Below are positions 37,439 to 44,735 of a stretch of 64,000 nt of DNA, piece by piece. Source of the stretch: G963720475 sp963720475 (GTDB lineage: Bacteria; Actinomycetota; Thermoleophilia; Solirubrobacterales; Thermoleophilaceae). The stretch is from contig OY970394.1 of assembly GCA_963720475.1 (NCBI GenBank), positions 1,302,001 to 1,366,000 of the forward strand, read 5' to 3'. Below the pieces are notes generated by a model, which saw only the letters and a program-made list of their open reading frames with translations, ran no database searches and was not told the DNA's origin. The position numbers and the translations under genes were made by a program. Each line of letters opens with the position of its first letter. Position 1 is the first letter of the stretch.

Positions 37439-37672
37439 GTGGCGGGCGACCCGCCGCTCGTCGAAATCAAGGTACGCCACAACGGGCCGTACAAGGTCAC
37501 CGGCCCCGTGCGGCTGATCGACGCCGACGGCAACGAGTACGAGCTCGACGGCGACGAGCCGATCGTCCTCTGCCGCTGCGGCCGGTCGGCCACGAAGCCG
37601 TTCTGCGACGCCACCCACAAGAGCGTCGGATTCGACGGCTGTGAACGGGCACCGGAAGCACCCCTGGCCTAG
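37439..37672 (+). CDS. CDGSH iron-sulfur domain protein
   Basis: 77 residues from GTG 37439, 4 bases after clpC. The C-terminal CRCGRSATKPFCDATHKS is a complete CDGSH motif: three Cys and one His that hold a redox-active, pH-sensitive [2Fe-2S] cluster. The N-terminal 40 residues form a small beta unit (KVRHNGPYKVTGPVRLIDAD), typical of bacterial stand-alone members. Cytosolic. Its place behind clpC suggests shared expression under stress, which is an inference. Confidence 0.9.
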   Translation: MAGDPPLVEIKVRHNGPYKVTGPVRLIDADGNEYELDGDEPIVLCRCGRSATKPFCDATHKSVGFDGCERAPEAPLA

Positions 37673-37712
37673 CCCACCGCGAGGGCGTTGCCCGCGCTAG
37701 GCGCGCCGAGCG

Positions 37713-38510
37713 CTAAGCGCGCGCCCGATCGCGCGCCGTGATCTTGCGGACGATCGCGGCCGTCAGGTCGGGCCGCGAGACGGCGCCGTCGGCGAGCCAG
37801 CGGATCTGCGCGGCGGGAACGAGGGCGTGCATCCGCTCGGCGACGTCGTCGGTGAGCAACGGGTTGCCCTCGAAGTTGACGATCCAGAGCTTGTCGCCAA
37901 TCGCCTCGCACTCCTCGGGCGCGCCGTCCTCGATGTTCACGCGCGTGCGGGCGATCCCGGCCTCGGCGTCGGAGTACTCGACCGCCTGGTCTACGCGCGC
38001 GATCACCTCCTCCGCGCTGAACTGGGGGTTCAGCGCGGTCAGGATCTGGTTCATTGCTGATCGGAAGCTCGTGCGCAGCATGCCCTCGAACGCCTCGATC
38101 ACAGCTTCCGAGGCGGCGATCGAGTCCGTCCCGCTCATCGCCGCCGGTCCAAGCGGGTTGCCCCAGGCGACCACGGCGCCGATCGAGTCGAGCCGAGCCG
38201 CCGCGGCGCGGACGGCGCGGAGGCTCCCGTCGCCGAAGGAGAGCACGAGCGCGACCGGAGCGACGACTTCGAGTACGGCAGCGAAGTCCTCGGCGTCCGT
38301 CCGGGGGTCGTAGGGGCCGGTTCGCGTCGACTCGCCGCTGCCCCGCGCGTCGTAGGTGACGATTGTGTGGTCGCTGGCGAGGTCGTCGAGCAGGGCGCCG
38401 AAAGTCCCCGCCGGTGGCGACCACCACGAGCCCGCGACAGCGATCACCGGGCCCTCGCCGGCCACCTCATAGTGGATCTCGATTCCATCGGGCCGAGTCA
38501 ACGAGGGCAT
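37713..38510 (-). CDS. Alpha/beta hydrolase fold protein lacking the usual nucleophile
   Basis: 265 residues from ATG 38510, chosen for its MPSLTRPDGIEIHYEVAGEG start and the TAGCCT hexamer 7 bases upstream. The fold is clear: VIAVAGSWWSPPAGTF, IVTYDARGSGESTRTGPYDP. The nucleophile elbow, normally G-x-S-x-G, reads LVLSFGDGSLR with no Ser, Asp or Cys at the expected place. No His is seen in the C-terminal region where the triad His should be (DGAVSRPDLTAA). It is therefore probably a non-catalytic member, perhaps a binder. It is divergent from radA with 77 bases between starts. Confidence 0.8.
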   Translation of the reverse strand: MPSLTRPDGIEIHYEVAGEGPVIAVAGSWWSPPAGTFGALLDDLASDHTIVTYDARGSGESTRTGPYDPRTDAEDFAAVLEVVAPVALVLSFGDGSLRAVRAAAARLDSIGAVVAWGNPLGPAAMSGTDSIAASEAVIEAFEGMLRTSFRSAMNQILTALNPQFSAEEVIARVDQAVEYSDAEAGIARTRVNIEDGAPEECEAIGDKLWIVNFEGNPLLTDDVAERMHALVPAAQIRWLADGAVSRPDLTAAIVRKITARDRARA

Positions 38511-38517
38511 CACCGGG

Positions 38518-38523
38518 AGGCTA
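38518..38523 (-). promoter_or_regulatory. Candidate -10, leaderless layout, alpha/beta hydrolase gene
   Basis: On the minus strand TAGCCT, 7 bases, then ATG at 38510. It faces away from the radA hexamer about 60 bases to the right, so two leaderless-type promoters share one divergent gap. Confidence 0.45.
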
Positions 38524-38575
38524 GCGGGCGACTCGACGCGGGTGACAGGGGAGGGATCCCGTCCACCGCGCGTCT

Positions 38576-38581
38576 TACCTT
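38576..38581 (+). promoter_or_regulatory. Candidate -10, leaderless layout, radA
   Basis: TACCTT, 6 bases, then ATG 38588. No Shine-Dalgarno precedes the start. Confidence 0.45.
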
Positions 38582-38587
38582 CAACGG

Positions 38588-39943
38588 ATGGCGAAGACCC
38601 TCCACGTCTGCTCCGAGTGCGGCCACGAGAGCGCCAAGTGGCATGGCCGCTGCCCGGGGTGCGACGAGTGGAACACGCTCGTCGAGCAACGGGCGAGCGC
38701 CGGCGCGCCTTCCAAGCGCTCGCGGGGCGGGAAGCGCGCGGCCGCCGGCGCGCGACCGGTCGCGCTCGCCGATATCGAGGCGAGTGCCCACGCACGCCTC
38801 GCGACCGGCCTCGCCGAGCTCGACCGCGTCCTCGGTGGCGGGCTGGTACCGGGGTCGGTCGTGCTGCTCGGCGGTTCGCCCGGGATCGGCAAGTCCACCC
38901 TCACCGCCGACGCACTGGGGCGGCTCGCCGCGGCCGGCCGTTCGGTCCTCTACGTAAGCGGCGAGGAGTCCGCTGCGCAGGTACGGCTGCGTGCTGAGCG
39001 GCTCGGCCCGCACGCGCTCGGCGTGCCGATCCTCCCGGAGACCGACCTCGAGGCCGTGATCGCCACGATCGAGGCCGAGTCACCCGACGTCTGTGTGGTG
39101 GACTCGGTCCAGACCCTGCGGGCAGCCGAGCTGAACGGGACGCCGGGATCCGTCGGCCAGGTGCGCGAGGTAGCCGACCGGCTCACCCGCATCGCCAAGG
39201 AGAGCGGCTGCTGCGTCGTGCTGGTGGGCCACGTCACCAAGGAGGGCGCAATGGCCGGGCCGCGGGTGCTCGAGCACACGGTCGACTGCGTCCTCTCGTT
39301 CGAGGGGGACCGCGAACGGGTGTATCGGATCCTGCGCGCCCAGAAGAATCGCTTCGGCTCGACGAGCGAGGCGGGGGTGTTCGAGATGCGCGAGAGCGGC
39401 CTCGTCGAGGTCGCCGATGCCTCGGCGCGTTTCGTCGCGGAGGCGGCGTCGGCGCCGGGCTCGGTCGTCCTCTGCTCGATCGAGGGGTCCCGTCCGCTGC
39501 TCGTCGAGGTCCAGGCGCTCGTCGCGCCGAGCGAGCTCGATCAGCCCCGGCGGGTGGCCAACGGCGTCGATCGCAACCGCCTCGCACTGATCCTCGCCGT
39601 CCTCACCCGGCACGCCTCGCTCAGCCTCGGCTCGAGCGACGTGTTCGTCTCGCTGGCCGGGGGCATCCGCACGGTCGAGCCCGGGGCGGATCTTGCGATC
39701 GCGCTCGCGCTCGCGTCGGCGGCGCGAGGTGCCCCGCTCGGTGACTCGGGCCGGCCGCTGGCAGCCTTCGGAGAGGTCGGCCTCACCGGCGAGCTGCGCC
39801 CAGTCGCGCACCACGACCGCCGCCTGGCGGAGGCCCGCAGGTTCGGCCTCGCGGGCCCGGTCGCGCCCGGGATGGGTGCCGACACGGTGGCCGCCGCACT
39901 GCGGTCCGCCTTCGCCCCGTCAGAGGTCCGCGCCGCGTCCTGA
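38588..39943 (+). CDS. radA: DNA repair protein RadA
   Basis: 451 residues from ATG 38588. An N-terminal four-cysteine zinc finger (CSECGHESAKWHGRCPGC, residues 6-23), RecA-like ATPase with GGSPGIGKST near 96, the RadA-specific KNRFGS motif near 252, and a C-terminal Lon-protease-like domain (LTGELRPVAHHDRRLAEARR) form the complete family architecture. RadA is a hexameric helicase that drives branch migration during recombination. disA follows 77 bases downstream, as in Firmicutes, where the two proteins interact. Confidence 0.95.
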   Translation: MAKTLHVCSECGHESAKWHGRCPGCDEWNTLVEQRASAGAPSKRSRGGKRAAAGARPVALADIEASAHARLATGLAELDRVLGGGLVPGSVVLLGGSPGIGKSTLTADALGRLAAAGRSVLYVSGEESAAQVRLRAERLGPHALGVPILPETDLEAVIATIEAESPDVCVVDSVQTLRAAELNGTPGSVGQVREVADRLTRIAKESGCCVVLVGHVTKEGAMAGPRVLEHTVDCVLSFEGDRERVYRILRAQKNRFGSTSEAGVFEMRESGLVEVADASARFVAEAASAPGSVVLCSIEGSRPLLVEVQALVAPSELDQPRRVANGVDRNRLALILAVLTRHASLSLGSSDVFVSLAGGIRTVEPGADLAIALALASAARGAPLGDSGRPLAAFGEVGLTGELRPVAHHDRRLAEARRFGLAGPVAPGMGADTVAAALRSAFAPSEVRAAS

Positions 39944-40007
39944 CGCCGTACCGCCTGCAAATCCGCTTGTAGAGCGGAATCTTGGCGCATTTCCAGGCGC
40001 TTTCGCG

Positions 40008-40013
40008 TAGAAT
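40008..40013 (+). promoter_or_regulatory. Candidate -10, leaderless layout, disA
   Basis: TAGAAT, 7 bases, then GTG 40021. The hexamer overlaps an in-frame ATG at 40012, which could then not be in the transcript. TTGGCG lies 20 bases upstream, a poor -35 spacing. Confidence 0.5.
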
Positions 40014-40020
40014 GGTCCTG

Positions 40021-41133
40021 GTGGAGCCGCTCCCCGGGGACGAAGTAGGCGAACTTGAGAGCCGTCAAGAGCCCCGGCTGGTCCGGGCGCTCGAGATAGT
40101 CGCGCCCGGAACGCTCGTCCGCGAAGGGCTCGACAACGTCCTCCGCGCGCGCACCGGCGCGCTGATCTGCATTGGCGACAGCGAGGAGCTTTCGTTCCTC
40201 TACTCCGGCGGCCTGAAGCTCGACGTGGACTTCTCACCGGCGCTTCTTTGGCAGCTGGCGAAGATGGACGGAGCGATCGTCCTTTCGGGCAACACCACCA
40301 AGATCTGCTGGGTCAACGTCCAGTTGATGCCGGACCCGACGATCCTCTCGCTCGAGACGGGCACCCGCCATCGCACCGCCGAGCGCGTCTCGAAGCAGAC
40401 CGACGCGCTTGTGATCGCGATCTCCGCCAGCCGCGACGTGATCTCGCTCTACCTCGACGGCGCCAAGTACATGCTCGAGGACATCCCGGTGGTGCTCGCC
40501 AAGGCCAACCAGGCGCTCGCGACGCTCGACAAGTACCGCCGCCGCCTCGACCAGGTGACCACCAGGCTCACTGCGCTCGAGTTCGAAGGCGGCGTCACCC
40601 TTCACGACGTCCTCACCGCGCTCCAGCGCTCGGAGCTCGTCACCCGGATGGCCGTCGAGATCGAGCGCTACATCGTCGAGCTCGGCGCAGAGGGGCGGCT
40701 GATCGAGATGCAGCTCGAAGAGACGATGGTCGGCGTCGCCGGCGAGAAGTCCTCGCTCGTGCGCGACTACCTCGTGGACGACTCGGAGGAGACGCTCGCG
40801 CTCGTCGTCGACTCGCTCGCCCGACTTCCCCACGAAGACTTGCTCGACTTCGGTCGCCTGTCCGAGCTGCTCGGATACGACCGCAAGGCAAACACCCTCG
40901 ATCACCCGGTCTCGCCGCGCGGCTACCGCATCCTCGGACGCGTGCCGCGCATGCCGAAGCTGGTGATCGGGAGCATCGTCCGCGAGTTTGGCGGCCTGGA
41001 CGAGATCATCGCCGCCACGGATACCGAGCTCGAGGACGTCGAGGGCGTCGGAGAGATACGAGCGAAGGAGATCCGCGAGGGCCTGCGTCGCCTGCAGGAA
41101 GTCAACATCGTGGATCGCTACCTGTATACCTGA
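40021..41133 (+). CDS. disA: DNA integrity scanning diadenylate cyclase DisA
   Basis: 370 residues from GTG 40021 (ATG 40012 and TTG 39982 are alternatives without a Shine-Dalgarno). The DAC domain has both catalytic motifs: DGAIVLSG near 82 and GTRHRTAERVSKQTDAL near 117. A helical spine follows, and the C-terminal helix-hairpin-helix region (LEDVEGVGEIRAKEIREGLR) binds branched DNA. The octamer makes c-di-AMP from ATP and stops at recombination intermediates. Its neighbours radA and carD link it to DNA repair and transcription; the carD start follows 27 bases after its stop. Confidence 0.94.
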   Translation: MEPLPGDEVGELESRQEPRLVRALEIVAPGTLVREGLDNVLRARTGALICIGDSEELSFLYSGGLKLDVDFSPALLWQLAKMDGAIVLSGNTTKICWVNVQLMPDPTILSLETGTRHRTAERVSKQTDALVIAISASRDVISLYLDGAKYMLEDIPVVLAKANQALATLDKYRRRLDQVTTRLTALEFEGGVTLHDVLTALQRSELVTRMAVEIERYIVELGAEGRLIEMQLEETMVGVAGEKSSLVRDYLVDDSEETLALVVDSLARLPHEDLLDFGRLSELLGYDRKANTLDHPVSPRGYRILGRVPRMPKLVIGSIVREFGGLDEIIAATDTELEDVEGVGEIRAKEIREGLRRLQEVNIVDRYLYT

Positions 41134-41148
41134 CCACAACGCCGAACG

Positions 41149-41163
41149 AAGGAGAACCCCATC
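41149..41163 (+). promoter_or_regulatory. Ribosome binding site followed by an ATC start codon
   Basis: AAGGAG (41149-41154), spacer AACCCC, then ATC at 41161 in the carD frame. Spacing is ideal for initiation exactly at this ATC. No ATG, GTG or TTG occurs in frame until GTG 41242. Confidence 0.6.
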
Positions 41164-41730
41164 AGCGAGACCATTGAGCCTATCGAGGACCTCGAGATCA
41201 CCCGCGAGGCGCCGCAGATCGACTTCCGCATCGGCGACAACGTGGTCTACCCCCATCACGGGGCCGGCAAGGTCCTCAAGAAGGAGAAGAAGGAAGTGCT
41301 CGGCGAGAAGCGCGAGTACCTGACCATCAAGATCCTCCACAACGAGATGACCGTGATGGTCCCGACCGAGAACGCCGGCCGCGCGGGCCTGCGTCGCGTC
41401 ATCGATGGCGAGGCCGTCGAGAAGGTGCTCGGCGTGCTGCGCGACGCCGTCAGCCAGATGCCGAAGAACTGGAACCGCCGCTTCAAGCACAACCGCGACA
41501 AGATCAAGACGGGCGACATCTTCGAGCTCGCCGAGGTCGTGCGGAACCTCGCGATCCGCGAGTCCGAGAAGGGACTCTCGACCGGCGAGAAGCAGATGTA
41601 CACCCGCGCCAAGAAGATCCTCGCGTCCGAGCTGATGTACGCGCTCGAGATGGACGAGGACGAGGCCGAGGAGCACCTCGAGAAGCTGATCGAGGACGCC
41701 CACTCCGACCGCACGGGCGCCCCCGCGTAA
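41161..41730 (+). CDS. carD: CarD family RNA polymerase-binding regulator
   Basis: 189 residues if the ATC at 41161 initiates; the protein then begins (M)SETIEPIEDLEITREAPQ. The CarD/TRCF Tudor-like domain is IGDNVVYPHHGAGKVLKKEK, and the helical C-terminal domain includes MPKNWNRRFKHNRDKIKTGD and AKKILASELMYALEMDEDEA. CarD binds the polymerase beta subunit and stabilises open complexes, notably at rRNA promoters. The next usual start, GTG 41242, would remove the first strand of the Tudor domain. It lies between disA and ispD. Confidence 0.92.
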   Translation: MSETIEPIEDLEITREAPQIDFRIGDNVVYPHHGAGKVLKKEKKEVLGEKREYLTIKILHNEMTVMVPTENAGRAGLRRVIDGEAVEKVLGVLRDAVSQMPKNWNRRFKHNRDKIKTGDIFELAEVVRNLAIRESEKGLSTGEKQMYTRAKKILASELMYALEMDEDEAEEHLEKLIEDAHSDRTGAPA

Positions 41731-41745
41731 GAGTCTGTACCCAGG

Positions 41746-42387
41746 ATGGCCGTCGTCGGGATCGTCCCCGCCGCCGGCAGCGGCGAACGCCTTGGAGCCC
41801 TCAGGCCCAAGGCGTTCGTCGTTTGCGCCGGCAAGCCGCTGCTCGACTGGTCGCTGGACGCGCTCGAGCAGGTGTGCGAGCGGATCGTAGTAGCGGTGCC
41901 GCCGGGCGAGGAGACCGGCGCCGACCGCATCACGGGAGGCGCTTCGCGCTCGGAGTCCGTGCGGCTGGCGCTCGAGGCCGCCCCCGAGGCCGAGATCGCC
42001 GTCGTGCACGACGCCGCGCGCCCGCTCGTCACAGCGGAACTGGCGCGGCGCTGCATCGAGGCGCTCGACGAAGGCTTCGACGGCGCGGTCGCGGCCGCCC
42101 GGATGACCGACACGGTGAAGCAGGCCGACGCCGACGGGCGCATCCAGCGGACGCTCGACCGCTCGCTCCTCTGGCGTGCCCAGACCCCTCAGGTCTTCCG
42201 TGCGGACGTGCTGCGGCGGGCCCTCGATGTGGACGAGTCGGCGCTCGCCGCCGCCACGGACGACGCGTCGCTCGTCGAGGCCGCCGGCGGCTCGGTGTGC
42301 GTCGTCGAGGCGCCGCTTGAGAACATAAAGGTCACCCGGCCGCTCGATCTCCAGCTCGCCGCCGCCCTGCTTGCCGGGCGTGATTGA
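41746..42387 (+). CDS. ispD: 2-C-methyl-D-erythritol 4-phosphate cytidylyltransferase
   Basis: 213 residues from ATG 41746. VPAAGSGERLG near residue 7 is the CTP-binding glycine-rich loop; VVHDAARPLV near 85, DTVKQAD near 122, TPQVFRADVLRRAL near 148 and DDASLVE complete the IspD pattern. Step 3 of the MEP isoprenoid pathway. It starts 15 bases after carD. ispF lies two genes downstream, so the usual ispD-ispF pair is interrupted by a PHP phosphatase and an SDR. Confidence 0.93.
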   Translation: MAVVGIVPAAGSGERLGALRPKAFVVCAGKPLLDWSLDALEQVCERIVVAVPPGEETGADRITGGASRSESVRLALEAAPEAEIAVVHDAARPLVTAELARRCIEALDEGFDGAVAAARMTDTVKQADADGRIQRTLDRSLLWRAQTPQVFRADVLRRALDVDESALAAATDDASLVEAAGGSVCVVEAPLENIKVTRPLDLQLAAALLAGRD

Positions 42388-42399
42388 GTCCGCCGTGCC

Positions 42400-43227
42400 G
42401 TGCTGACCGACTACCACGTGCACCTGCGCCGCGACGACGATCCGGCCCCCGGCGCCGAGCGCTTCACGAGCGAGAACGTCGACCGCTACCTCGCGGCGGC
42501 CGAGGAGCACGGCATCGCCGAGCTCGGCGTGAGCGAGCACATCCACCGCTTCACCGCTGCGCTCGAGGTCTGGCAGCACCCTTTCTGGCGCGAGCACGCC
42601 CGCGACGACCTCGATGAGTACTGCGACTTCGTCCGCTCCGAGACGCCGCTGAGGCTGGGGATCGAGGCGGACTTCGTTCCGGGCTGCGAGGACCGGACCG
42701 CAAACCTGCTCGAGGCACGCGAGTTCGACTACGTGATCGGCTCGGTCCACTTCCTGCGCGAGGAAGCGGTTGACATGGACGGTGACCACGACGTCTGGCG
42801 CTCGGGCGACCCCGAGGCGGTCTGGCGGCGCTACTTCGAGACGCTCGGCGAGGCGGCGCGCTCGGGGCTTTTCGACGTCCTCGCCCACCCCGACCTCGTC
42901 AAGGTCTGGGGCCGCGAGCGCCCTTTGCCAGAAGGCGATCTGCGCCGCTTCTACGAGCTCGCGATAGAGGGGATCGTCGAGGGGGGCGTTGCGGTCGAGG
43001 TCTCCACGGCGGGCTTGCGCAAGCCGGTCGGCGAGATCTACCCTGCGCGCCCGTTGCTCGAGCTGTGCGTCGAGGCGGGGGCGCCGGTGTCGCTTTCCTC
43101 CGATGCCCACGAGCCCGAGCAGATCGGCTACGCGTACGAGCGCGCGCTTGAACTGCTTGAGTCTGTGGGCGTGGGGGAGATCTGCGTCTTCGAGGGCCGC
43201 GAGCGGCGTCTGGAGCCGGTCGGGTGA
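42400..43227 (+). CDS. PHP-domain phosphatase, histidinol-phosphatase-like
   Basis: 275 residues from GTG 42400. The metal-binding start is LTDYHVHLRRDD (HxH), followed by GVSEHIHRF near 48, LGIEADFVPG near 87, DYVIGSVHFL near 109, DVLAHPDLVKVWG near 155 and LSSDAHEPEQIG near 228: the full set of HisK/PHP ligands for a trinuclear site. The closest activity I know is histidinol-phosphate hydrolysis in histidine synthesis, but no his genes are near, so the substrate is open. It overlaps the following SDR gene by GTGA. Confidence 0.85.
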   Translation: MLTDYHVHLRRDDDPAPGAERFTSENVDRYLAAAEEHGIAELGVSEHIHRFTAALEVWQHPFWREHARDDLDEYCDFVRSETPLRLGIEADFVPGCEDRTANLLEAREFDYVIGSVHFLREEAVDMDGDHDVWRSGDPEAVWRRYFETLGEAARSGLFDVLAHPDLVKVWGRERPLPEGDLRRFYELAIEGIVEGGVAVEVSTAGLRKPVGEIYPARPLLELCVEAGAPVSLSSDAHEPEQIGYAYERALELLESVGVGEICVFEGRERRLEPVG

Positions 43228-44165
43228 GCGCGCGCGACGTGCCGCTCGGGATTGCGCGTGGTGCGGGCGCCGCGATGCGCCGCTCCGCCCGCGCGATCGA
43301 CCGCGCCGGGCGCGCTGCGCGCGGCAAGCCGCAGCTGCCCGAGGTCGTCGAGGGGCGGACGATCGTCATCACCGGCGCCTCGAGCGGGATCGGGCGGGCA
43401 CTGGCGCTGCGCGTCGGCCGGGCCGGCGCGCGTGTCGTGCTGATCGCGCGCCGCGCGGAGGCTCTTGAGGAGGTGCGGGCAGAGATCGAGGCCGACGGCG
43501 GGATCGCGTTCGTCGCGGCCGCCGACCTGTCCGACCAGGCCGAAACGGAGCGTGTCGCCGAGGCGATCCTCGCCGAGCACGGCGTCGTGGACATCCTCGT
43601 CAACAACGCCGGCCATTCGATCCGCCGCTCGGTGCGCCAGTCAGGCGACCGATTCCACGACTACGAACGGACGATGCGGCTGAACTACTTCGGCGCGCTC
43701 AAGCTGACGCTCGCCTTCGTTCCCGGGATGCGCGCGCAGAAGCGGGGCCATGTCCTAAACGTCTCGACGATGGGGATGCAGTGGGCTACGCCCGGCTTCT
43801 CCGCCTACACGGCCTCGAAGGCGGCGCTCGACGGCTTCAGCCGCTCGCTCGCGCCCGAGGTGATCAGCGACAACGTGCACGTCACGACGGTGTACATGCC
43901 GCTCGTGCGGACGCCGATGATCGAGCCTACGCGCGAGTACGACAACGCGCCGGCGATCGCGCCAGAGCAGGCTGCCGCGATGATCACACGCGCGATGATC
44001 GACCGACCACGCTACGCGCGCACGACAGCGGGTGCCGTCGTCGAGACGCTCTACGGGGTTGCGCCGAAGACGGTGGATCGAGCAGTCGGCAACGCGGCGC
44101 GCGCGCTCAAGCGCCGTCGGACGAGGCACGAGCGCTCGAGCGGCGGCGCGGAGCCCCCAGGATGA
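43224..44165 (+). CDS. SDR family oxidoreductase
   Basis: 313 residues from GTG 43224. A 45-residue basic N-terminus precedes the Rossmann motif ITGASSGIGRALALRVG; NNAG near 130, VSTMGMQWATPGFSAYTASK (catalytic Ser and YxxxK) near 180. The C-terminal 60 residues carry a basic tail (ALKRRRTRHERSSGG). Such dehydrogenases act on lipid or secondary alcohols; substrate unknown. Overlaps both neighbours by 4 bases, so it is translated as part of the ispD-ispF operon. Confidence 0.88.
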   Translation: MSARDVPLGIARGAGAAMRRSARAIDRAGRAARGKPQLPEVVEGRTIVITGASSGIGRALALRVGRAGARVVLIARRAEALEEVRAEIEADGGIAFVAAADLSDQAETERVAEAILAEHGVVDILVNNAGHSIRRSVRQSGDRFHDYERTMRLNYFGALKLTLAFVPGMRAQKRGHVLNVSTMGMQWATPGFSAYTASKAALDGFSRSLAPEVISDNVHVTTVYMPLVRTPMIEPTREYDNAPAIAPEQAAAMITRAMIDRPRYARTTAGAVVETLYGVAPKTVDRAVGNAARALKRRRTRHERSSGGAEPPG

Positions 44166-44647
44166 GCACGCGCGCCGGCATCGGCTATGACTCGCACCGC
44201 TTCGAGGCCGGGCGGCCGCTGATCCTCGGCGGCGTCGAGGTGCCGGAGGCCGAGCAGGGCCTCGGCGGGCACTCCGACGCGGACGTGCTTGCTCACGCGC
44301 TGATCGACGCTCTACTAGGCGCCGCGGGGCTCGGAGACATCGGCCAGCACTTCCCCGATACGGACGAGCAGCACCGCGGCGCCGACTCCATGGTTCTACT
44401 CGGGGAGGTGTGTACCTTCCTCGAGGATCACGGCTGGACGCCGCGCCACCTCGACGCAACGGTCATCTGCGAGGCGCCGAAGCTCGGCCCGCACCGCGAC
44501 GCGATCCGCGCGAGCCTCGCGGCGCGAGTCGGCCTTCAACCGCTCGAGGTGAGCGTCAAGTTCACGACCAACGAGGGGATGGGCTTCGTCGGGCGCGGCG
44601 AGGGGATCGCGACGATCGCGGTCGCCACGGTCGAGCACGCAGACTGA
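44162..44647 (+). CDS. ispF: 2-C-methyl-D-erythritol 2,4-cyclodiphosphate synthase
   Basis: 161 residues from ATG 44162. GIGYDSHRF (zinc Asp and His) at residue 6, LGGHSDADVLAHALIDALLG near 35, DIGQHFPDTD near 58, and KFTTNEGMGFVGRGEGIA at the end are diagnostic. The homotrimer cyclises CDP-ME 2-phosphate in the MEP pathway. The start overlaps the SDR stop (ATGA). IspE, the enzyme acting between IspD and IspF, is not in this window. Confidence 0.95.
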   Translation: MSTRAGIGYDSHRFEAGRPLILGGVEVPEAEQGLGGHSDADVLAHALIDALLGAAGLGDIGQHFPDTDEQHRGADSMVLLGEVCTFLEDHGWTPRHLDATVICEAPKLGPHRDAIRASLAARVGLQPLEVSVKFTTNEGMGFVGRGEGIATIAVATVEHAD

Positions 44648-44722
44648 TCAGCGCGGCAGCCTGGTCTCGACCTGATCGCGTTCGCCGAGGGTGTCCTCGG
44701 CGAGCTTCGCCCGTAGCGCGGA

Positions 44723-44728
44723 TACCCT
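44723..44728 (+). promoter_or_regulatory. Candidate -10, leaderless layout, cysS
   Basis: TACCCT, 7 bases, then GTG 44736, with no Shine-Dalgarno. The 88-base gap after ispF holds nothing else recognisable. Confidence 0.48.
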
Positions 44729-44735
44729 CCTCGCC

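Noticed and set aside
41242..41730. GTG 41242 as the carD start
   Set aside because: It has no Shine-Dalgarno and would delete the beginning of the Tudor-like domain (IGDN); the AAGGAG at 41149 fits the ATC at 41161.
40234..43110. A 958-codon open frame on the minus strand across disA, carD, ispD and the PHP gene
   Set aside because: It is the mirror of real plus-strand genes in GC-rich DNA: repetitive Leu/Val/Arg/Asp composition, no domain, and it crosses several independent genes.
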